DNA of 13,495 nucleotides from the NCBI GenBank assembly GCA_002726845.1, contig PBSP01000045.1, forward strand, positions 1-13,495, read 5' to 3'. This document shows positions 1-7,127 of the stretch, piece by piece; the first letter of the stretch is position 1; every line of letters begins with the position of its first letter. A program made the position numbers and the translations under genes. The notes beneath the pieces were generated by a model. That model made no database searches and was not told where the DNA came from. It was given only the letters and a program-made list of their open reading frames with translations. The stretch comes from Methanobacteriota archaeon (GTDB lineage Archaea > Thermoplasmatota > Poseidoniia > Poseidoniales > Poseidoniaceae).

Positions 1-255
1 CAATCAAGCGAAGGTCCAGATGTTGACGTCGTTTTTCACACTCGGGGATACAGCGAGGATCTCAGCCCTGACACACTAACATACATCGGTCAAGGTGATT
101 TGGATTCGACCTCTGGTGCAGGAAACGACATTCGTTTTGACTTTGCAAGTTTGGCAATTCTTCGGGACGGGGGGGTTGTTGTTGCCTACCATGATTCGAC
201 ACACGTCGACCCATTGTTTGCGGTGGAACTGACCTTCCCAAATTACCAAGAGTGA
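1..255 (+). CDS. C-terminal fragment of a probable secreted beta-propeller (BNR/sialidase-like) protein
   Basis: Reading frame 1 is open from the window edge to a TGA at 253-255, giving 84 residues without a start, so the gene is truncated on the left. The segment is rich in Asp, Ser, Thr and Gly. It contains a strand-turn-strand pattern, SLAILRDGGVVVAYHDST, which resembles the last blade of sialidase/BNR-type beta-propellers (hydrophobic strand, D-G-G turn, V-x-V-A-Y strand, Asp). No transmembrane anchor or sorting motif follows, so the protein ends in a beta strand. A run of seven G at 169-175 keeps the frame intact. The fold assignment is inference from a short stretch; the frame itself is well supported. 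The next gene begins 50 bases downstream on the same strand and could be cotranscribed. Confidence 0.6.
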   Translation, partial: QSSEGPDVDVVFHTRGYSEDLSPDTLTYIGQGDLDSTSGAGNDIRFDFASLAILRDGGVVVAYHDSTHVDPLFAVELTFPNYQE

Positions 256-305
256 AACGGTAACATCCGCTATCCTCAAAACCTCTTGACAAACGATGAC
301 GATTG

Positions 306-2303
306 ATGGTGTTAACAAACTTGCCAGGAATCGGCGAACGGTTGATGAAACGCTTGGACAATCACTTCGGTGGGCGTCCTGAACTTCTCAAAACGTTGGA
401 ATCAGGCGATGTCTCTCGAATTGCGGAAGTGGAAGGAATCTCAATCAAACGCGCTCTTGCAATAGCGCGAGAATACAACGGTGCTGAAACAAGTTTTCTC
501 GCCACGCCAGAATCTGAAAAATTGCACGCTCAATTGATTTCGTCACTGCAACAATTCGCTTCCAATGGAGCCAGTGCGTCTCGAATGCAAATGCTCATGC
601 CACTTCATCAAATCGGCCAACGACGGGAACGATGCAGACAAATGATCGACTTTGCTCATGAGTCCAAGGATGCGTTCAATCACCTGCGAAGTTTGTTCAC
701 AAATCTAGCCTACACCCGCAGACCAACCCAGCGTTATGAGCGCGTCATTGTCAGCCAGCAAGAACATCCTGAATGGAATCAATACGTCCGAATTTTAACG
801 CCGAGTGCCCAAGAATCCTGGAACGACTACACCGTCTTCAAATCGGTCACTTGGGTCGGAAAGAACGGCCCTGATGCATTGCCACCCGGTTGGCTGGTGC
901 TTCCTGAAACGGGTCGCTACGACGTTATGGTTCCAGAATTCACGCTTGATTGGTTTGCAAACAATCGGAAAACGTTGAAGGTCATTCTTGACTTGATTCA
1001 GTGGAAAAACGAGTACGCTGAGAAGATTCACCCCACACTTGAGACCATCTTTGAAGAAACGAGTGGCCTTGAGGAACTTGCTACAGTGTTCGCCATGATG
1101 GGCGATTCGGGTGATGTGGAGGTAATGGAGGCAACGCGAGATGGTTTGTGGAACATGGCGAAAGCGTTGGAAACGGATTTGAATCAGCGTATTTCTGCTG
1201 GAATGGAAAGTGCATCACTCGATTTGACGGGTTCGGACATGTTGGAAGCCTTAGCGGATGCAGCGACATTCCAGAGAAAGTTAGCAAACGCTACAGAAGA
1301 TGTCATTACCGATATCCTTCAACAGGGTAGAGAAGAACTGTCAACCTACCTTGAGGCGAGTGGCCTTCAGGCACCGTTCGACCTTTACGCTTCGAACTGG
1401 CCGGTTAAACTCAATCGTGGAGTGCTGGATAAAATCAACGATGAACTTGAGCGAAGGATCAACGAAAGTCGTAATGATCACGTGCTTCGATTGGCGACGA
1501 AACTGGCTGACTTGAAGCCCCTTTGTGAGGTTGCAATTCAACGCCTTGTCGAGCATGACATGTGGTACAGCATTGCCGCATGGGCCCTGCACAACAATGC
1601 TACGCTACCTGAATTCGTTCAAAGTGGCATATGGTTTGATCAAGGACAACATCTCTTCATCGAAGGAGAGGTCCAAGCCGTAAATTATGGAATCGGTATG
1701 GCTGCACCGGAGGGTGATCAGCAACCCATTGCCCTTCTCACAGGAGCGAACAGCGGAGGCAAAACAACGCTGTTGGAGCTTCTTGCACACGTTTGTATTT
1801 TAGCCCACATGGGACTTCCTGTTCCTGCCCAACATGCCCTTGTAGGACAGGTTGAATCGCTTCATGTTCTGGCGAAATCCAGTGGAACACAGAGCGCTGG
1901 CGCCCTCGAAACCACGCTGGTGGACCTCGCACAAGTTGTCAGCAATGGACAGGCCAAACTCATACTTGCAGACGAACTTGAGGCCATCACAGAACCGGGT
2001 GCTGGAGCTCGAATCATTGCAGGAATGCTCAGAGCTGCACAGCAACAAAACAACTCCGGTATGGTTTTGGTAACGCATCTTGCACCCGCAATCCTCGATG
2101 CATACGGTGGAGACGATTTGAGGGTTGATGGCATTGAAGCCAAGGGCTTGGATGAGCATTTGGAACTCATCGTCGACCGAACTCCGAAGCGCAACTGCCT
2201 TGCCCGCTCAACACCGGAATTAATCGTGCGTCGTCTGGTTGAGCGGTCATCAGGAGAGGCGAAGAATGTCTTTACCGATATACTCTCGTTGTTTTCGTCT
2301 TAG
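306..2303 (+). CDS. MutS-family ATPase with N-terminal helix-hairpin-helix region (MutS5-like)
   Basis: This protein of 665 residues is a DNA-structure-binding ATPase of the MutS superfamily. Residues about 2-60 hold two helix-hairpin-helix-like motifs (LPGIGERL and VEGISIKRA). A long, mostly helical middle (about 70-430) would form the core, lever and clamp. The C-terminal ABC-type ATPase has Walker A GANSGGKT at about 480-487, the MutS signature segment SSGTQSAGALETTL at about 525-538, Walker B LILADELEA at about 553-561 with the D-E pair, and the H-loop VTHL near 589-592. The mismatch-reading N-terminal domain of canonical MutS is not evident, and there is no C-terminal Smr nuclease domain as in bacterial MutS2. 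The closest fit is therefore the archaeal MutS5-type group, whose role is poorly defined. I chose ATG at 306; a TTG lies one codon upstream, directly after an in-frame TGA at 297-299. No Shine-Dalgarno sequence is visible. The TAG stop overlaps the stop of the convergent peptidase gene. Confidence 0.88.
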   Translation: MVLTNLPGIGERLMKRLDNHFGGRPELLKTLESGDVSRIAEVEGISIKRALAIAREYNGAETSFLATPESEKLHAQLISSLQQFASNGASASRMQMLMPLHQIGQRRERCRQMIDFAHESKDAFNHLRSLFTNLAYTRRPTQRYERVIVSQQEHPEWNQYVRILTPSAQESWNDYTVFKSVTWVGKNGPDALPPGWLVLPETGRYDVMVPEFTLDWFANNRKTLKVILDLIQWKNEYAEKIHPTLETIFEETSGLEELATVFAMMGDSGDVEVMEATRDGLWNMAKALETDLNQRISAGMESASLDLTGSDMLEALADAATFQRKLANATEDVITDILQQGREELSTYLEASGLQAPFDLYASNWPVKLNRGVLDKINDELERRINESRNDHVLRLATKLADLKPLCEVAIQRLVEHDMWYSIAAWALHNNATLPEFVQSGIWFDQGQHLFIEGEVQAVNYGIGMAAPEGDQQPIALLTGANSGGKTTLLELLAHVCILAHMGLPVPAQHALVGQVESLHVLAKSSGTQSAGALETTLVDLAQVVSNGQAKLILADELEAITEPGAGARIIAGMLRAAQQQNNSGMVLVTHLAPAILDAYGGDDLRVDGIEAKGLDEHLELIVDRTPKRNCLARSTPELIVRRLVERSSGEAKNVFTDILSLFSS

Positions 2304-4141
2304 CACGAGCGCGATGCATTGCCCGAATAATCCAGCATAGGAACTTGGAACAAGTCACTGCAACTGCGTTCGATCAACGGCAAGGTTAGCGTGCTTTGCG
2401 ACCAATCGATCATGACAGTCCCTGAGGCTGCTGGTGAAGGCACGTAATCCTCACCCGTTTGGCTCACGGTCAAAAGAATGCTCTCACCCGCTTCGAGAAC
2501 GACGTCCATTGGCATAAACTCCATGAGCGCATTGACGGGGACGAATGGTAAGAGAACTTCCTGTCCATCTCGGCCGCCTGCGTGGAAACGCAGGTCCATG
2601 ACTGCGTGGCCAAGATGCATACCGTTTTCATCCGTCATTTCTATGAACAGATGCCCACCGTTGAAACCCGGTGTTGCGTCGATGTGGAAGGTCGGCATTC
2701 CGACGATTCTTGTCTCTTCTTCAAACGGCCCATAACTGAGTGTGATCGTAGAGGTGGACGTAACGGTACCACCGGTAGGTGCGAGATCGGAACCGGTCAA
2801 AACCAGATTCTCGGCATCGATTGGGGGATAGGTTGCCTCGAATCTCCATCCTCCGCGGTTGTCTTGCATCTCCACTCCAAGTGCAGGAGCAAAACCCTCA
2901 TCCTTGAGATACCAAGTAAACCAATAAAGCAAATCGTCCGCCCAATCCCAACGAAGTGTGTATGGATAGGCTTCAGCACCTCGGCCTACTCCTTGGGAGG
3001 AGTGGCCCTCGACGCGATCGGGGTAATCGTGTGCCCATTGACCGGCAAGCGTCTTGATTTCAATTCCAGCGTCTGCAACCTGTTGATGAACAGGGAACGA
3101 CATGTGCGGATCAACGTTCCAATCCTGCATTCCTTGGATGAGGTAAACAGATCCTTGGTAATTCTCAAGCACGCGATCGAGGAAGGAACGTTCTGTCCAG
3201 TAGGTGTTGCCTGCATAGTCGACCATCCCTCCACTAAGGTACGCAGCGGGTCCGTTTACGTATCCTGAAACATAACCTTCACACAAGGTGTGACTGTCCT
3301 CGGTATCTCCATCGATTCCAAACGAGCCATAAACGCCGTTGTGCATAATCATACCGCGGGCTTCCATGCTACCGTTTCGCCACATCAATTCATGAACACC
3401 AATAAGCCCAGACATTGGGACAATCGTTGCTAAGTGCGGATTACCGAATGTAGCGGCCTGCCATGGTGTGGAACCGTCGTAGGATTTCCCGATAAGTCCA
3501 ACATTGCCATTGGACCAAGGTTGTGTTCCCAACCACGTTACAGCTGCATCGATGCCTCGTTGTTCATCGGTCCCCATCAAATCCATGCAATGATTGGATT
3601 CACCTGTTCCGAAGACCGAAACCTGGGCGACGCCAAATCCGTGAGGAACATAATTTTCGATCAACATACGACCCAATCGATTGGCAGGGGTTAGTGCATC
3701 AACATCACCATCATCGTAGTATGGACCGACCTCTGCAATTACAGGGACGAGGCACTCCTCGGTCAGATTCTCAGTCGATGAAAAATCACAGCCTTCGATT
3801 ACGGGAAGCCAAAGGCCAAGATGAACCTCAGCACCTCCCGCAGCACCAGCTCCACCATCAGCGAGCGTAATGCTTGGAACAGGAACGTAGACCGATTGGA
3901 CTTGCCCGATTTCATACGTTCCATTCTTAGTTACACGAGAAAATACGTCGGTATCATCGTAGATGCAGTCCTTCCGATCCAAAGGGTCGAAACACTCGTC
4001 TTGATTTTCGACACTGAAATCAATCTCATAATCGTCTCCAAAACACCCTGAAAGAATGGAGGGTAGTAGAAAAATCAGGAGCATCGAGACGCTTCGCATT
4101 GGTATCACCGTTACGAAACCGACATATGACGCTTTTCGCAT
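2300..4141 (-). CDS. Secreted lipoprotein serine peptidase/acylase, S15 (X-Pro dipeptidyl-peptidase/CocE) family
   Basis: The 613-residue product is an alpha/beta hydrolase exported and lipid-anchored on the cell surface. The N-terminus has a hydrophobic segment ending in a lipobox, ILSGC, with the lipidated Cys at 33. The S15 core follows: the GTGES segment near 178-182, QPWSNG at 207-212, and the nucleophile elbow GKSYDG at 218-223 with Ser220. Likely catalytic Asp340 lies in GMQDWN and His371 in WAHDYP. Residues about 440-590 resemble the C-terminal jelly-roll domain of this family. Eight Cys besides the lipobox Cys (50, 59, 118, 130, 185, 287, 594, 613) suggest disulfides outside the cell. 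Family members cleave X-Pro dipeptides or hydrolyse esters and amides; the exact substrate cannot be told. The ATG at 4139-4141 overlaps the trxA stop (TAATG), implying coupled translation. Met15 (4099) is an alternative start, giving a shorter, more typical lipoprotein signal with a GGTG preceding it. Confidence 0.88.
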   Translation of the reverse strand: MRKASYVGFVTVIPMRSVSMLLIFLLPSILSGCFGDDYEIDFSVENQDECFDPLDRKDCIYDDTDVFSRVTKNGTYEIGQVQSVYVPVPSITLADGGAGAAGGAEVHLGLWLPVIEGCDFSSTENLTEECLVPVIAEVGPYYDDGDVDALTPANRLGRMLIENYVPHGFGVAQVSVFGTGESNHCMDLMGTDEQRGIDAAVTWLGTQPWSNGNVGLIGKSYDGSTPWQAATFGNPHLATIVPMSGLIGVHELMWRNGSMEARGMIMHNGVYGSFGIDGDTEDSHTLCEGYVSGYVNGPAAYLSGGMVDYAGNTYWTERSFLDRVLENYQGSVYLIQGMQDWNVDPHMSFPVHQQVADAGIEIKTLAGQWAHDYPDRVEGHSSQGVGRGAEAYPYTLRWDWADDLLYWFTWYLKDEGFAPALGVEMQDNRGGWRFEATYPPIDAENLVLTGSDLAPTGGTVTSTSTITLSYGPFEEETRIVGMPTFHIDATPGFNGGHLFIEMTDENGMHLGHAVMDLRFHAGGRDGQEVLLPFVPVNALMEFMPMDVVLEAGESILLTVSQTGEDYVPSPAASGTVMIDWSQSTLTLPLIERSCSDLFQVPMLDYSGNASRSC

Positions 4142-4515
4142 TATGCTGTATTGTCCGATTTGGCTGCTTCGACGTCCGCACGTACTTCATCCATGTCCAA
4201 ATCCTGGAGTTTCCCAATCAAGTCCTTCAGCGATTCTTCGGGCAGTGCACCCGGTTGCATGAACACGCCTATGCCTTCTTTGAACGCTATTGTTGTTGGA
4301 ATCGACCGGATTCCAAACGACCCGGCTAACGCTTTTTCGACTTCGGTATCGACTTTAGCAAAAACAACCTCAGGGAACAGGTCAGAGACTCTCTCGAAGA
4401 CTGGAGCATAGGCGCGGCACGGACCGCACCATTCCGCCCAGAAATCGATTATGACGAGATTGTTCCCATCAATTACTTCGTTGAAGGATGACTCACTCAT
4501 TTCTACGGTTGCCAT
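4141..4515 (-). CDS. trxA: Thioredoxin
   Basis: This 124-residue protein is a cytosolic dithiol-disulfide oxidoreductase. The redox motif WCGPC lies at 29-33 inside VIIDFWAEWCGPC. The cis-proline loop IPT is at 72-74, and the central VDTE and C-terminal beta strands follow the thioredoxin fold. There is no signal peptide or membrane segment, so it acts in the cytoplasm. It is about 15 residues longer than classical thioredoxins because of a charged C-terminal tail (about 105-124, rich in Asp, Glu and Lys). The start at 4515 is preceded on the minus strand by a TATA-like sequence centred about 24 bases upstream, fitting a leaderless or nearly leaderless transcript; Met6 (4500) is a less likely start. 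It is first in a two-gene unit with the downstream S15 lipoprotein, whose start overlaps its stop. Physiological partners are unknown. Confidence 0.95.
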   Translation of the reverse strand: MATVEMSESSFNEVIDGNNLVIIDFWAEWCGPCRAYAPVFERVSDLFPEVVFAKVDTEVEKALAGSFGIRSIPTTIAFKEGIGVFMQPGALPEESLKDLIGKLQDLDMDEVRADVEAAKSDNTA

Positions 4516-4531
4516 ACCTTAGCCAGTAGGT

Positions 4532-4544
4532 CACAGTATATGTG
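4532..4544. promoter_or_regulatory. TATA-box element shared by the divergent trxA and amidohydrolase genes
   Basis: CACAGTATATGTG has a TATAT core (4537-4541) flanked by CACA and TGTG arms. On the minus strand the core is centred about 24 bases before the trxA ATG, the usual distance from an archaeal TATA box to a leaderless start. On the plus strand it would place a transcript start near 4565, before the Shine-Dalgarno and ATG at 4608. It is the only TATA-like site in the 92-base divergent gap. Bidirectional use is inference. Confidence 0.5.
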
Positions 4545-4595
4545 GTCATGCATTTGACCAAAGTGTCGCATCGACGGGTTGATGTGCTTCGAAAG

Positions 4596-4600
4596 GGAGG
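4596..4600 (+). promoter_or_regulatory. Shine-Dalgarno sequence deciding the amidohydrolase start
   Basis: GGAGG lies seven bases before the ATG at 4608 and matches the anti-Shine-Dalgarno core of 16S rRNA. It supports 4608 as the real start over the in-frame GTG at 4542 and ATG at 4548, which lack such a site and would lie upstream of the predicted transcript start. Confidence 0.65.
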
Positions 4601-4607
4601 GAGGGGC

Positions 4608-7127
4608 ATGTGCAGACTGACAGCAGTCATCACCACATTTCTCCTCATCGGTGTTCTCATTGCACCTCTCGGGCACGCTGAAGAAGCATCTGAACCTGAA
4701 AATCAAGCATCCGCAATCATCATCTCCGAGCTGCTTGCTTCACCCAATGGAATGAAAAACAATGAGACGTGTTCAAATTGTTACAACGCCACAGACTGGA
4801 ACGGTGATGGCGAATACGGGAAATTTTCAGACCAGTTTATCGAGTTGCACAACCCTGGCAACACTCCCGTCAACATATCCAACTGGGTCCTTGACGACAT
4901 CGCTGATGGAGGGAGTGCTCCTTGTCAACTTGCTCGAGACACCGTTTTGCAACCCGGAGGTTACGTTTCGGTATTCATCAATGCCTCTCGAATCGAACTG
5001 GATTACTACGACGGAGACACGGTGAATCTGTACGACGATTCAGGAAACCTCATCGACACAATGTCTTACCCTGCTCGTGATTCGTGGTATGGGAACTCCT
5101 ACATTCCACTTGAAAATGGAACCGCATGGAAGGTCCGCCCACCTACCCCTGGATATTCCCAGAACGAATCCTTTGATGTTGCGCAAAACATGATTGGATG
5201 TTTTGGAATCAGTGATGGCGGGTTTGTGGAATCGATGCTTCTCAAGGGTCGTGTCGTGACCATGAACAGCGAATCGGATGTCATCAATGACGGTAACGTC
5301 TTAATTCGAGACGGAAAGATTTCAGCTGTTTGGTCCGGACAAAACATACCCCAAAACGTCGATTTAACCGGTGTCCCAATCGTTGAAACCAACGGCACCA
5401 TCTACCCTGGACTGATCGATACGCACAACCACATGCACTACAATCACATTCCATTGTGGGATTTTGAAGTCCACACCTCTATAAAATCTGAAGAAGGTGG
5501 GTACTCAAATCGGAATCAATGGAAAAACAATCCAAATTACAAGCGAGACATCTCTTGGATGAAGACCTTCGTCCAAACGTCATCGATGTGGAACATGGCC
5601 GATCAGCAGATGAAGTATGCAGAAGTCATGGCTGTAGCCGGTGGTGTGACCGCAGTGCAAGGCTCTCCGTCGAGCAACACCGATGCTTGGGACAGTATGC
5701 TCTCAAGAAACATCGAATTGTACAACTTTGGTGGAGATGGAATTCATACCAAAGTCACCACCCTTGAATCGGATTACACAGGTAGTCACATCACGTCTGG
5801 AAACGCCAGTGGTAGTCTGAACGCTTGGTATCTTCATCTCTCAGAAGGTGTTGATGAATCGAGCCGAGCAGAATTCGACATCTTGGTTCAAAACAACCTC
5901 CTGGTTGGTGAATTGGTCGTCGTTCATGGAACTGCACTAACATCAAACGAATTTGAATTGATGGGGCAGGTAGGTGCTGACTTGGCATGGTCGCCACTTT
6001 CCAACCTTCTTTTGTACGGTGATACGACAGATGTCGTCGCTGCTGACAAGGCTGGTGTGCGCATCTCTCTCGCTCCGGATTGGGGGCCCAGTGGTTCAAA
6101 GAACGTGCTTCATGAGTTGAAAATTGCCGACATGTGGAACACCAACAACCTTAACTCATACTTCACAAATTATGATTTGGCCACGATGGTGACAAAAAAT
6201 CCTGCATTAGGAAACAACTGGGATGATTCTGTTGGCACAATTAATGCAGGCCTTTACGCAGATTTGGTGGTCATTGACACCTTCCATCAAGATCCATATC
6301 GCAACCTCATCGAAGCCATAGATGCAGATGTTCGGTTGACCGTCATCAACGGTCAGCCTGTGTTTGGAGATGTTGATTTGATGTCTGAACTCAAAGGAGA
6401 GGATTGGGAAATCATCGAAGGACCAGGATTTAACAAAGCCGTCGACGTGACGGATCGTTCCATTGCAGAGGGGACACAATCGTGGGCGAGCATTCTTTCT
6501 GATATGGAAATGGCGATGGCGTTGAACCCGGACGACATCGCTTCGCAGTGGACATCGAGTACAGACAGCTATTCATCGATGCAAGGCAATGTTCTGAACA
6601 GCATCTTCACCACGGGCGATGACCGACATTTCGGAATCATTACACAATCCACGCATGCAAACACACACATCGATTTGCAGCAGCTTGAAAATTACTACAA
6701 CATTCCTATGGAAAACGGAGACAGGATAGGTGTCAACGTTGTTTTAGAGCAGCAAAACATCAGCGTCGATCCAACAACAGACCCTGTCGATGACACCTCA
6801 AATGAGGCAGACAATGAAAACAACGGAGACGATTCTTCAGAAGAATCTGGTAGGGATGCGGAGTGTCCGCCCAACTGCGTTATCGAAAGCGACGTTGAAG
6901 ATGCGTCTTCGGGTGAAGAATCGTTGCTTGGACCAAAATCCTTGCTTCTGATCATCGTTGTCATACTCCTGGTCTCTGTAGGGTTGTTAACCAGATCAAG
7001 CGATGAAAACGAAGAGATGGATGTTGATCAAACCGTAATCATCGAAAAAGAATGGAGTGTTGAAAGCAAACCGTTTGTTCCTGAATTACCACCGCTCGCT
7101 CCACCTCCATCGAACGAGGAGGAATAA
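4608..7127 (+). CDS. Secreted, membrane-anchored LTD-domain amidohydrolase (ATZ/TRZ type)
   Basis: The 839-residue protein has a signal peptide (about 1-24, hydrophobic VITTFLLIGVLIA then a GHA-type cleavage site). A lamin-tail (LTD) domain at about 36-155 carries SELLASP, FIELHNPG and ISNWVL. An amidohydrolase domain spans about 208-590. Predicted metal and catalytic residues follow the cytosine-deaminase/ATZ-TRZ order: H273 and H275 (THNH), H410 with E413 (HLSE), H440 (VVHG), then SPLSN, and D491 (LAPDWG). This family hydrolyses amino or chloro groups on nucleobase-like and s-triazine rings, or related amide bonds; the substrate here is unknown. An unassigned domain (about 600-715), an acidic Asp/Asn/Ser/Glu linker (717-775), one transmembrane helix (about 778-794) and a 45-residue acidic, proline-rich tail follow. 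The catalytic part should face outward and the tail inward. GTG at 4542 and ATG at 4548 are alternative starts. The TAA stop directly abuts the cysS stop. Confidence 0.88.
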   Translation: MCRLTAVITTFLLIGVLIAPLGHAEEASEPENQASAIIISELLASPNGMKNNETCSNCYNATDWNGDGEYGKFSDQFIELHNPGNTPVNISNWVLDDIADGGSAPCQLARDTVLQPGGYVSVFINASRIELDYYDGDTVNLYDDSGNLIDTMSYPARDSWYGNSYIPLENGTAWKVRPPTPGYSQNESFDVAQNMIGCFGISDGGFVESMLLKGRVVTMNSESDVINDGNVLIRDGKISAVWSGQNIPQNVDLTGVPIVETNGTIYPGLIDTHNHMHYNHIPLWDFEVHTSIKSEEGGYSNRNQWKNNPNYKRDISWMKTFVQTSSMWNMADQQMKYAEVMAVAGGVTAVQGSPSSNTDAWDSMLSRNIELYNFGGDGIHTKVTTLESDYTGSHITSGNASGSLNAWYLHLSEGVDESSRAEFDILVQNNLLVGELVVVHGTALTSNEFELMGQVGADLAWSPLSNLLLYGDTTDVVAADKAGVRISLAPDWGPSGSKNVLHELKIADMWNTNNLNSYFTNYDLATMVTKNPALGNNWDDSVGTINAGLYADLVVIDTFHQDPYRNLIEAIDADVRLTVINGQPVFGDVDLMSELKGEDWEIIEGPGFNKAVDVTDRSIAEGTQSWASILSDMEMAMALNPDDIASQWTSSTDSYSSMQGNVLNSIFTTGDDRHFGIITQSTHANTHIDLQQLENYYNIPMENGDRIGVNVVLEQQNISVDPTTDPVDDTSNEADNENNGDDSSEESGRDAECPPNCVIESDVEDASSGEESLLGPKSLLLIIVVILLVSVGLLTRSSDENEEMDVDQTVIIEKEWSVESKPFVPELPPLAPPPSNEEE

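Noticed and set aside
169..175. Run of seven G as a possible frameshift in the first gene
   Set aside because: The frame continues sensibly through it to a stop that precedes the next gene, so there is no sign of an error.
1862..2194. Minus-strand open frames opposite the MutS ATPase domain
   Set aside because: Serine/alanine-rich shadow of conserved coding sequence on the plus strand; no support of its own.
2582..3268. A 228-codon open frame on the plus strand inside the S15 peptidase gene
   Set aside because: It is antisense to a gene with an intact catalytic triad, its translation shows no recognisable domain, and its composition looks like a frame shadow.
4542..4607. A longer N-terminus for the amidohydrolase, from GTG at 4542 or ATG at 4548
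   Set aside because: The GGAGG site and the compact signal peptide favour ATG at 4608, and the TATA element overlaps the longer start; kept only as an alternative.
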